This document shows positions 26,991 through 36,399 of a stretch of DNA of 64,000 bases, piece after piece. Positions within the stretch are counted from its first letter, which is position 1, and every line of letters starts with the position of its first letter. Location of the stretch: contig CAXSBC010000007.1 of the NCBI GenBank assembly GCA_964236105.1, positions 62,001 to 126,000 on the forward strand. Direction: 5' to 3'. Both the position numbers and the translations under genes were made by a program. This DNA comes from Lichenicola sp964236105. GTDB lineage: Bacteria; Pseudomonadota; Alphaproteobacteria; Acetobacterales; Acetobacteraceae. A model generated the notes under the pieces. It had not been told where the DNA came from and made no database searches. It was given only the letters and a program-made list of their open reading frames with translations.

Positions 26991-27062
26991 GCCGGGTTAG
27001 CACAGTGGTAGTGCAGCGGTTTTGTAAACCGAAGGTCGGGGGTTCAAATCCCTCACCCGGCA
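26991..27062 (+). tRNA. tRNA-Thr (anticodon TGT)
   Basis: A 72-nt cloverleaf is present. Acceptor GCCGGGT pairs with ACCCGGC plus discriminator A. The D arm contains AGCACAGTGGTAGTGC. The anticodon loop is TTTGTAA, with TGT as the anticodon. The T arm is GGGGGTTCAAATCCCTC. The acceptor end is followed by TCA, so the final CCA is not encoded. No integrase or duplicated 3' end is seen nearby. Confidence 0.95.
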
Positions 27063-27127
27063 TCAGTTTCCACGAAAATCCGATCGTCACCACTGCATAG
27101 AAGGCCTGCGGGCGGCAGCGTGCAGAC

Positions 27128-27152
27128 GATGTTGAGCGGAAAGCTCAATATC
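27128..27152 (+). terminator. Hairpin downstream of tRNA-Thr, possible terminator
   Basis: GAT-G-TTGAGC and GCTCAA-T-ATC pair around the loop GGAAA, a ten-pair stem with one G-T wobble, about 66 nt after the tRNA. There is no T-run, so it may only be an RNA-processing end. Confidence 0.3.
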
Positions 27153-27296
27153 CGCCGGATCACCGCATGCCCTGGACACCCAGCCAGTGTCCGACTCCGT
27201 GTCTCGGACCTCGTCATGGATCGACGTGTTCGTCTGTAGCGTCCGGACCGCGCGGGTATGCCGCAGATCGTGGCACCTGAAGCGTTGAGCCGTGGC

Positions 27297-27767
27297 TCAA
27301 TCGGCAGCGTCGCTCAACAGATTGCGCAGATGCGCGATCTCGTCGGCCAGCCGGGTGAGCGAGGTGATCGGCACGTCGCTGATCGCAGTCCGCATGCAAT
27401 CGGGGATCGAGGAGGCCTGTTGCTGCAAGGTGCGGCCCTGCGGCGTCAGCAGGACATGCACTTGGCGCTCATCACGCGTGTCCCGGACTCGACGGATCAT
27501 GCCGGCCGCCTCCAGCCGCTTCAGCAGCGGGGTCAGCGTGCTGGAGTCCAGCAGCAGGGCCTCGCCGATCTGGCCCACGGTGCGACGGTCCGCCCGCCAC
27601 AGCAGCAGCATCACCAGATACTGCGGATAGGTGAGGCCGAGTGCCGTCAGCAACGGCTTGTAGACACGGGTGAAGGCATGGCCGGCGGAATAGACGGCAA
27701 AGCAGAGCAGTTCGTCGAGCTCCCGGGTCGGATGAGTCACGATCGGGTCAACCACCGCCATTGTCAT
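27297..27767 (-). CDS. ohrR: OhrR-type MarR family regulator
   Basis: The 156-residue product from the ATG at 27767 is a winged-helix MarR protein. Its N-terminal block ELLCFAVYSAGHAFTRVYKP places the peroxide-sensing Cys at residue 22, as in OhrR. The rest (LTYPQYLVMLLLWRADRRTVGQIGEAL, STLTPLLKRLEAAGMI, DERQVHVLLT) is typical. OhrR represses ohr until organic hydroperoxides oxidise the Cys. The gene is divergent from ohr. The frame stays open to 27824, but direct repeats that look like an operator lie in that extension, so the shorter form is preferred. No strong ribosome-binding site is visible. Confidence 0.85.
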   Translation of the reverse strand: MTMAVVDPIVTHPTRELDELLCFAVYSAGHAFTRVYKPLLTALGLTYPQYLVMLLLWRADRRTVGQIGEALLLDSSTLTPLLKRLEAAGMIRRVRDTRDERQVHVLLTPQGRTLQQQASSIPDCMRTAISDVPITSLTRLADEIAHLRNLLSDAAD

Positions 27768-27780
27768 GCAGCTGCTTATA

Positions 27781-27863
27781 TCGTCCGCGATTGCATCGTG
27801 CGCGACAAAACACATGTCTGCCATGCAGGGAGGTCGGTCGTAAGCCGATGCACCGTCCGCGAT
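27781..27863. promoter_or_regulatory. Putative OhrR operator repeats in the ohrR-ohr intergenic region
   Basis: TCGTCCGCGA at 27781-27790 and TCGTGCGCGA at 27796-27805 are direct repeats with a 15-bp period. CGTCCGCGAT recurs at 27854-27863. They lie between the divergent ohrR and ohr starts. The sequence does not match a known OhrR consensus that I can recall, so the assignment rests on position and repetition only. Confidence 0.35.
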
Positions 27864-27925
27864 ACGTAACCTGCACTGCAGGGCCGGTTGGGTCCACCCG
27901 CCACACCATCCAGAAGGAGAAGATC

Positions 27926-28351
27926 ATGTCCGTGAACGTTCTCTACTCCACGACCGCCCATGCGACCGGCGGCCGTGACGGCCGTGCCGCGACCGAGGAT
28001 GGCAGCCTCGACCTCCAGCTCGCGACCCCGAAGGAGATGGGCGGCGCCGGCGGCCCCGGACATAATCCGGAGCAGCTGTTCGCGGCCGGCTATTCAGCCT
28101 GCTTCATCGGCGCGATGAAGTTCGTCTCGACCCAGGGTGGCCCGAAGGTGCCGGCCGATGCCAAGGTGACCACCACCGTCGGGATCGGCGCACGCTCCGA
28201 AGGCGGCTTCGGTCTCGAGATCGCCCTGGCGGTGTCCCTGCCTGGCGTCGAGCGCTCGGCGGCGCAGACGCTGGTCGAGAAGGCGCACGAGGTATGCCCC
28301 TATTCGAACGCCACCCGCGGCAACATCGACGTGAAGCTCAGCGTGGTCTGA
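27926..28351 (+). CDS. ohr: Ohr organic hydroperoxide resistance peroxidase
   Basis: The 141-residue OsmC/Ohr-family thiol peroxidase has peroxidatic Cys59 (GYSACFIGAMKF) and resolving Cys124 (HEVCPYSNATRGN), plus the N-terminal YSTTAHATGGRDGRA block typical of Ohr rather than OsmC. It reduces fatty-acid and other organic hydroperoxides in the cytoplasm using lipoylated-protein thiols. AAGGAG sits six bases before the ATG. It is divergent from ohrR, which probably represses it. Confidence 0.95.
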   Translation: MSVNVLYSTTAHATGGRDGRAATEDGSLDLQLATPKEMGGAGGPGHNPEQLFAAGYSACFIGAMKFVSTQGGPKVPADAKVTTTVGIGARSEGGFGLEIALAVSLPGVERSAAQTLVEKAHEVCPYSNATRGNIDVKLSVV

Positions 28352-28507
28352 GTGCTCGCAACGGCCAGCTGGCGGATCGGCAGCCGCCGGTTTGGCATGG
28401 AACCTCGGCACGGGCGCCGTCATGCCCGAGCCGCCATGCGCGTCACGGCAGGTCATGTCCCGGAACCGATCCGGCCAGCCTGTCGCCCGGCACGGTCCTG
28501 GTGGCTT

Positions 28508-29413
28508 TCAGCGCAGCATCCGTCCGGCCAGCAGCGCCAGTGCCACGGCGATGCCGACCTCGCGGCTGCTGCGGAACAGGCGCAGGCAGACCTCCGGCCG
28601 GGCGATGTCGAGCCGTCGCACCTGCATCGCCAGCAGCAGCGCCGGCAGCAGCAGCGCCGGCCAGAACAGCGGCCCGAGCCCGCCGAGCCGCCCCGCGCCG
28701 GCCAGGGCCGCCAGCGTCAGCCCGTAGCAGCCCGCGATGAAGCGGCGCGGCTGGTCGGCCACCAGGCGGGAGGTGGATTTCACGCCCGCCAGCGCGTCGT
28801 CCTCCATGTCCTGGAAGCCGTAGATCGTGTCGAAACCGAGGTCCCACAGGATCGCCGCCGCATAGAGCGCGCCCATGCTCCAGTCGATCCGGCCGGTCGC
28901 GGCCGCATAGCCCATCGGCGCACCGAAGCCGAAGGTGAAGCCCATCACCAGCTGCGGCCACCAGGTCACGCGCTTGGCCAGCGGATACAGCCCGACCAGC
29001 AGCAGCGACCCCGCCCCGAGCGCCCAGCACAGCCGGTTCAGCGACAGCAGCACGGCAAGCCCGGCTGCGAGCAGCAGGACAAGGAACATCGCCGCCTGGC
29101 GCATCCGGAGCGCGCCGGAGGCGAGCGGCCGGCCGGCGGTGCGGACGACCTGCCGGTCGATGTCGCGGTCCCACATGTCGTTGACGACGCAGCCGGCCGA
29201 CCGCATCACCAGGCTGCCGATCGCGAACAGCGCCGTCAGCCGCAACCGCTCCGCCGCCGGCACGCCAGCCGGCAGCAGGATGCCCCACAGCCCGGGCAGG
29301 AACAGCAGCCAGGTGCCGACCGGCCGGTCGAGGCGTGCCAGCAGCGCGTAGGAACGCAGCGGAGCCGGCAGGTGGCGGACCCAGCCGGCGACGACGATGT
29401 CTGTATGGGACAT
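28508..29413 (-). CDS. ubiA: 4-hydroxybenzoate polyprenyltransferase UbiA
   Basis: The 301-residue integral membrane protein has the two Asp-rich prenyltransferase motifs, NDMWDRDIDRQV near residue 78 and DTIYGFQDMEDD near residue 194. The typical N-terminus LLARLDRPVGTWLLFLPGLWG is also present, with about eight or nine transmembrane helices. It attaches the polyprenyl tail to 4-hydroxybenzoate in ubiquinone synthesis. It starts 48 bp from the divergent rsmE start. Confidence 0.95.
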   Translation of the reverse strand: MSHTDIVVAGWVRHLPAPLRSYALLARLDRPVGTWLLFLPGLWGILLPAGVPAAERLRLTALFAIGSLVMRSAGCVVNDMWDRDIDRQVVRTAGRPLASGALRMRQAAMFLVLLLAAGLAVLLSLNRLCWALGAGSLLLVGLYPLAKRVTWWPQLVMGFTFGFGAPMGYAAATGRIDWSMGALYAAAILWDLGFDTIYGFQDMEDDALAGVKSTSRLVADQPRRFIAGCYGLTLAALAGAGRLGGLGPLFWPALLLPALLLAMQVRRLDIARPEVCLRLFRSSREVGIAVALALLAGRMLR

Positions 29414-29461
29414 GCGCGTCTGCTATGGCCATGCCGTCAGTTGGTCAACGGAGCGGATGCG

Positions 29462-30202
29462 GTGCAGGACCTGCCGAGACTCTACGTCGATCCGCAGCAG
29501 GCGGGACTGGCGACGGATGCGACCCTGCCGATGGCCGACGGCCAGGCGCATTATCTCGGCCATGTGCTGCGCCGCCAGCCCGGCGATCGGGTGCGGCTGT
29601 TCAACGGTACGGACGGCGAGTGGCTCGGAGCGATCGAGGCGCTGCGCCGGGATCGCGGCAGCTTCCGGCTGCTGGAACAGGTCCGGCCGGCCGCGCCCGA
29701 GCCCGGGCCGATGCTGGTGTTCGCGCCGCTGAAGCGCGATGCCACCGATCTCGTGGTGCGGATGGCCACCGAGCTCGGGGCGGCCGCTTTCGCGCCGGTG
29801 ATCACCGAGCGCAGCAACGCCGCCCGGATCAATGCCGGACGCTGGCAGGCGATCGCCACCGAGGCGGCGGAGCAGTGCGAGCGGCTGAGCCTGCCTGCGA
29901 TCGCGGAACTGGTGCGGCTGCCCGATCTGCTCGGCGGCTGGGACCCGCAGCGCCCCCTGCTGGCCGCGATCGAGCGGGCAGGGGACCGCGATGCCGGCCA
30001 GCCCGTCAGCATCGCCGCCTGGCGGGCAGTCGCCGAGCCGCTGGTGCAGCCGGGGCTGCTGATCGGGCCGGAGGGCGGATTCTCCGACGCCGAGCTGCAT
30101 TCCCTCCGCGCCTGCCGCTTCGTGGTGCCGATCTCGCTCGGGCGGCGGATCCTGAGAGCCGAGACTGCATCGCTGGCCGCCCTGGCCGCGTTGCAGGTCT
30201 GA
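29462..30202 (+). CDS. rsmE: RsmE, 16S rRNA (uracil-1498-N3)-methyltransferase
   Basis: The 246-residue SPOUT-class methyltransferase starts MQDLPRLYVDPQQA at a GTG, preceded by GGAG eight bases upstream. Family blocks are HYLGHVLRRQPGDRVRLFNG (PUA-like N-terminal domain), ELGAAAFAPVITERSNA and LLIGPEGGFSDAEL (trefoil-knot SAM site), then SLGRRILRAETASLAAL. It methylates U1498 of 16S rRNA. The frame is open far upstream, but that extension is antisense to ubiA and is not coding. gshA follows in the same direction after 91 bp, an arrangement I recall as common in alphaproteobacteria. Confidence 0.95.
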   Translation: MQDLPRLYVDPQQAGLATDATLPMADGQAHYLGHVLRRQPGDRVRLFNGTDGEWLGAIEALRRDRGSFRLLEQVRPAAPEPGPMLVFAPLKRDATDLVVRMATELGAAAFAPVITERSNAARINAGRWQAIATEAAEQCERLSLPAIAELVRLPDLLGGWDPQRPLLAAIERAGDRDAGQPVSIAAWRAVAEPLVQPGLLIGPEGGFSDAELHSLRACRFVVPISLGRRILRAETASLAALAALQV

Positions 30203-30293
30203 GCCGAGTTGCCCGCGCGCCGGCCGCGCCATAGACAGCACGACAACCAGGCGGGCCTCACGGCACCGTCCCCTCAAGGATGCCCGCGCGCCG

Positions 30294-31688
30294 ATGTCCA
30301 ACCCCGGTGATCAAGACGACACGCCCATCGCCTCGGTGGACCAGCTCGCCGCACATCTGGCCGAAGGCGGCAAGGCGCCCGACGCCTGGCGTATCGGCAC
30401 CGAGCACGAGAAGTTCGGCTTCCGCCTGCCGGGCCAGCCGGAGCCGACCTGGGCGCCGCCGCCCTACGAACCGCACGGCATTGCCGATCTGCTGGGCGCC
30501 TTCGCCCGGGACGCCGACGCGTGGGAGCCGATCCGCGACACCGGGCACCTGATCGGGCTGAAGGGACTCGGGGCCAACGAGGGGGGCTCGCTGTCGCTGG
30601 AACCGGCCGGCCAGTTCGAGCTGTCGGGCGGCCCGCTCGCCACCCTGCACGACACCGAGGCCGAGTTGCGCGGCCATGCCGCCGCACTGCGCCCGCTCGC
30701 CTCGGCGCTGGGTCTGGGCTTCGCGCCGCTCGGATTTCATCCCACCGGCACCCGGGCGCAGATGCCGTTCATGCCCAAGAGCCGCTACGCCATCATGCGC
30801 CGCTACATGCCGCTGGTCGGCACGCTCGGTCTCGACATGATGCTGCGCACCTGCACGGTGCAGGTGAACCTGGACTATGCCTCGGAAGCCGACATGGCGC
30901 GCAAGCTGCGGGTGTCCCTGGCGCTGCAGCCGGTGGCGACCGCGCTGTTTGCGAGTTCGCCCTTCAAGGAGGGCCGGCCCAGCGGGCTGCTCTCCACCCG
31001 CGCCGAGGTCTGGACCGACACCGACAACCAGCGCGGCGGCATGCCCTCCCTGTTCTTCGACGCGGGCTTTGGCTTCGGACGCTATGTCGAGTGGGTGCTG
31101 GACGTGCCGATGTATTTCGTCAGCCGCGACGGCAGGCTGATCGACGTGGCCGGCAGCTCGTTCCGCGACTGGATGGCGGGCCGGAACCCGGCACTCGCCG
31201 GCCTGCGTCCGACGCTCGGCGATTTCGACGATCACCTCACCACCGTGTTCTCCGACGTGCGCATCAAGCGGTTCCTGGAGATGCGCGGCGCGGACGCGGG
31301 ATCGGTCGAGATGATGGTGGCGCAGTCGGCCCTCTGGGTCGGGCTGCTGTATGACGATGCGGCGCTGGCGGCGGCGGACGCGCTGGTGCGCGAGCAGCCG
31401 TGGGACGCGTATGTGGCGCTCCGTGCGCAGGTGCCCAGGCGCGGTCTCCAGGCCGACTGGGCTGGCGGCGCGGTGCGGGATCTGGCCGCGCGCATGGTGG
31501 CGATCGCCATGCAGGGGCTGGCCGCGCGCAACAGGCCGGATGCGGGCGGACGGGACGAGCGACGCCACCTCGAGCCGTTGCTGCCGATCGTGGACGGCGC
31601 GCCGAACCAGGCCGAGCACTGGCTGTCGCGCTATAGCAGCGCCTGGAACGGCGACGTCACGCGGATCTTCGCCGAGGCCGCGATCTGA
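30294..31688 (+). CDS. gshA: Glutamate-cysteine ligase, GCS2 (plant/alphaproteobacterial) type
   Basis: The 464-residue protein has the family motifs RIGTEHEKFGFRLP, GANEGGSLSLEPAGQFELSG, FHPTGTRAQMPFMPKSRY, MLRTCTVQVNLDYASE and SPFKEGRPSGLLSTRAEVW. It catalyses ATP-dependent joining of glutamate and cysteine, the first step of glutathione synthesis. A start four codons further in is unlikely because no other Met/Val is better placed; the ribosome-binding site is weak. It probably shares a transcript with rsmE. Confidence 0.96.
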   Translation: MSNPGDQDDTPIASVDQLAAHLAEGGKAPDAWRIGTEHEKFGFRLPGQPEPTWAPPPYEPHGIADLLGAFARDADAWEPIRDTGHLIGLKGLGANEGGSLSLEPAGQFELSGGPLATLHDTEAELRGHAAALRPLASALGLGFAPLGFHPTGTRAQMPFMPKSRYAIMRRYMPLVGTLGLDMMLRTCTVQVNLDYASEADMARKLRVSLALQPVATALFASSPFKEGRPSGLLSTRAEVWTDTDNQRGGMPSLFFDAGFGFGRYVEWVLDVPMYFVSRDGRLIDVAGSSFRDWMAGRNPALAGLRPTLGDFDDHLTTVFSDVRIKRFLEMRGADAGSVEMMVAQSALWVGLLYDDAALAAADALVREQPWDAYVALRAQVPRRGLQADWAGGAVRDLAARMVAIAMQGLAARNRPDAGGRDERRHLEPLLPIVDGAPNQAEHWLSRYSSAWNGDVTRIFAEAAI

Positions 31689-31753
31689 TCATCGGGTGCG
31701 ACGGGCCGGCGGTCGCGACGCGGGCCGGTCAGAACGGAGCGGCAGGGCAGGGA

Positions 31754-33628
<1,875 letters not shown>

Positions 33629-33754
33629 CTGCCGGCCATCGCCGTGTTGTCGGTGGCACTGGCCCATGTCACTCTGCCTGGCACCCGGGCCAGCCCGGAC
33701 GGCGTCCTGCCTGCCATCCAGCAGGCGGGCGGTCCGGTTCGAGGGGTGACGAAC

Positions 33755-36298
33755 GTGAGCACGCTGCCGCTGCTGATCCAGCACCCGGTTCGCCAGCAGA
33801 ACGAGGCGCTGCACCTGATCGTGCCCGACCGCGCGCCGATCCGGCTCGGCGGCGGCCCAGACCCGGTGCGGCACTTCAATCCCGGATGGCAGGCGGAAAG
33901 CCTGTTCACCCTGTTCGACCCGTTATGGGTCCTGGTGCTCCGGCACGAGGACGGCACGGCTGCCTGCTGGTATGTCGCCAGCGACGGCCTGCTGGCCGCA
34001 GCGCCGCATCGGCAGGCCGAGCCGCAGCGGCAGGACTTCGCGCAGCGCCTGCAGACCGTGGCGCTCTGGCTGCAGGCCCTGCCCGGGGCCGTGATCCATC
34101 TTCTTGTTCCCGACGCCGTGCCGGCCTATGCCGGACTGCCCCCGGTCGTGCAGCGCGAACTCGATGCGCTGCTGGACGAGCCGCTGGCGCCGTCGCTTCC
34201 GGAGCCTGCGATGCTGCGCGACAGCCTGGCCGCCGAGGCACGGCCCATCCTGTTCGAGCGGATCGGTGACACGCGCCGCTACCTGATCGGGCATCACGGG
34301 TCGCTGGTGCCGCTGGCGGCCGCAGCAGGGCCGGCCGAGCTGCAGCCAGGCTGGCAGGTGGAGGAGATCCAGACCGCCCTCGCGCCGCTGCTGACCCTGG
34401 TGTTGCGTCACGAGGACGGTTCCCGTGCCACCTGGTTCAGCGACCTGCACGGCCGGCTGATCGGCCATCACGTCGGGCTGCTGCCGGTTCCCTGCAAGCG
34501 GCATGTGGCGCGCATCGCCGCACCCTTGTTCGAGGCGCTCTGGAACGGCGTGGCGCTCGGCAAGCCGGTGGCGCTGGACAGCGTGCCGGACCTGATCGGC
34601 GACGTGCCGCCGGCCGACCTGGGCGAGATCGTTCCGCTGCATCTCGCAGGCAAGGGCGCAGAGCCGGAGACGCGGGTCTGGACGCTGGACGCCACGCTGC
34701 CGTCCGGCCTGTCCTATGTCATCCCGACCGACAGCGGCCTGCGCGCCTGCAGCGAGCCGCCGCTCACCCGCGCCCTGCTGCACGGGCTGCGCGACGAGAT
34801 GGACCGCCTGCTGCAGACCGGCCGGATGTGCTGGCCGTCGCCGTTCGACGGCTCGCTGGTGGAGAGCGACGGGTTCGCGCTGCTGCTCGGCCATGACTGC
34901 TTCGCCTACCGCTTCCGGCACGAAACGGCGGGGCTCGTCTTCCATGTCGTCTGCACCGGCACGCACTTCTACAATTACGGGATCTACTTCCCATCGGCCA
35001 ACCTGCTGGCGGCGCGGACGCCGGACATGGCGGCGGCCTGCCTGCGCCATCTCGCGCGCGGGCGGGAGGCCATCATGCGCCACCTGCTGGCAGTCTCACG
35101 CCAGCTGACGGAAGGCAGCCGGACGGCGCGCGACGACACCATCCAGCAGTATTTCGGCGGCTGCGCCATCCATATCGGGCATTACGTCTGGCAGGATCTG
35201 GCCGGCCTCGCCCACCTGCTGCGCCAGGTGACCGACCAGCGCCGCCTGCCGCACCTGCAGCTGTTCGACTGCAACAGCACGCACCAGTATTTCGGTCCGG
35301 AAGAGCGCATCTTCCCGATGTTCGCCGGACGGCTGACCCGGCACGAGGTCACCTTCGGCGGCTATGTCGGCGAATTCTACCGACGCAACCAGCGGGTCAT
35401 CACCTACACCGCGATCAGCGTTCCGGCCGACGTCCGGACCTTCGTGAAAGCCGCCGCCGAGGCGACGCCGGAACTGGCGGCCGCCTGCCGGGCCGCCGAT
35501 GCGGCTCGTGGCCGCCCGGCCCCGGTGATCCTGTTCGGGATCCGTGTCGGCGACCGTTCCGTGGACGACATGGAGGCGTTCGCGTCCGACCTGCTGGGTC
35601 ATCTCGGCCGCACCTTTCCGGGCTGCACCGTGATCCTGGACGGGCTGAACGACGCCGGCGACCGCGGCCGGGACATCCCGGATCCCGCACCGGGCAGCGG
35701 CCTCGACCAGGAGTTCCGCATCGCCCGGACGCTGCAGGTCATCGCGGATCAGCTCGGCGTGCACGTCGTCGACAACATCAACCGCTCGGCCCTGCGCAGT
35801 GTCGTCTGGTGCAGCCGGGCGGACTGCTTCATCGCCCCGCTCGGCGCGGCACTCGCGAAATACCGGTGGGTCTGCAACACGCCCGGCCTGGCGCTCACCA
35901 GCCGCTGGAATCTCGAGCATCGCGGCGATCTGCACATCTACGATTCTCCCGCGGCACTGGAGGGCTCGTCGGAGATGCTGTTCAACAGCCCCGATCACGT
36001 GCGCGATCTGACGCCCGAGCGCGATGCCGGCGGTCATGACGGGCGCGGGAACTTCGTTGTCGAGCGGGCGCCGATCTTCGCGCAGTTCACGGAGCTGGTG
36101 CGGCGTCATGCCGTCCGGCAGCCGACGGCACCCGCCGGGACGGCGGTCGGCGCCACGCAACCGCACGCGACGGCACCGGACGCCGAAGCCCGCGCCGATG
36201 CTGCAGTGACGGCGCTCCCTGCCGCGACCAGCGCGATGCCGGCGGTCGCGGAGCAGAAGCGCAGAGGCCTGCTTGCCTGGATGCGACGCACGCGCTGA
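33755..36298 (+). CDS. Unrecognised 847-residue protein with a duplicated N-terminal module and a glycosyltransferase-like C-terminal region
   Basis: The GTG at 33755 is preferred because GAGGGG lies eight bases upstream; the frame is open to 33644. Two N-terminal units are clearly related. One has HFNPGW, LVLRHEDGTAACW and SDGLL; the other has LQPGW, LVLRHEDGSRATW and HGRLIGHH. A middle region contains FDGSLVESDGFALLLGHDCF and FNYGIYFP-like strings. The C-terminal part (about residues 610-790) has ILFGIRVGDRSVDDMEAF, CTVILDGLNDAGDR and SRADCFIAPLGAALAKY, reminiscent of the second Rossmann domain of GT-B enzymes. The last 70 residues are Ala/Pro-rich. No signal peptide is seen. Function is unknown; a role in surface glycan synthesis is inferred from its position. 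Confidence 0.7.
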   Translation: MSTLPLLIQHPVRQQNEALHLIVPDRAPIRLGGGPDPVRHFNPGWQAESLFTLFDPLWVLVLRHEDGTAACWYVASDGLLAAAPHRQAEPQRQDFAQRLQTVALWLQALPGAVIHLLVPDAVPAYAGLPPVVQRELDALLDEPLAPSLPEPAMLRDSLAAEARPILFERIGDTRRYLIGHHGSLVPLAAAAGPAELQPGWQVEEIQTALAPLLTLVLRHEDGSRATWFSDLHGRLIGHHVGLLPVPCKRHVARIAAPLFEALWNGVALGKPVALDSVPDLIGDVPPADLGEIVPLHLAGKGAEPETRVWTLDATLPSGLSYVIPTDSGLRACSEPPLTRALLHGLRDEMDRLLQTGRMCWPSPFDGSLVESDGFALLLGHDCFAYRFRHETAGLVFHVVCTGTHFYNYGIYFPSANLLAARTPDMAAACLRHLARGREAIMRHLLAVSRQLTEGSRTARDDTIQQYFGGCAIHIGHYVWQDLAGLAHLLRQVTDQRRLPHLQLFDCNSTHQYFGPEERIFPMFAGRLTRHEVTFGGYVGEFYRRNQRVITYTAISVPADVRTFVKAAAEATPELAAACRAADAARGRPAPVILFGIRVGDRSVDDMEAFASDLLGHLGRTFPGCTVILDGLNDAGDRGRDIPDPAPGSGLDQEFRIARTLQVIADQLGVHVVDNINRSALRSVVWCSRADCFIAPLGAALAKYRWVCNTPGLALTSRWNLEHRGDLHIYDSPAALEGSSEMLFNSPDHVRDLTPERDAGGHDGRGNFVVERAPIFAQFTELVRRHAVRQPTAPAGTAVGATQPHATAPDAEARADAAVTALPAATSAMPAVAEQKRRGLLAWMRRTR

Positions 36299-36399
36299 CG
36301 GACGCGGCGGAAGCGGATGGCGCAATTCTTTGGTCTGCGTATTGAGCCAAGTATCATGGGTCCATCGCCGGCTTGGCCGGCCGTCATAGTGGAGAACCC

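Noticed and set aside
28352..29461. N-terminal extension of rsmE open in frame from 28352
   Set aside because: The extension is antisense to ubiA, and RsmE proteins begin at the RLYVD block. The GTG at 29462 has a good ribosome-binding site.
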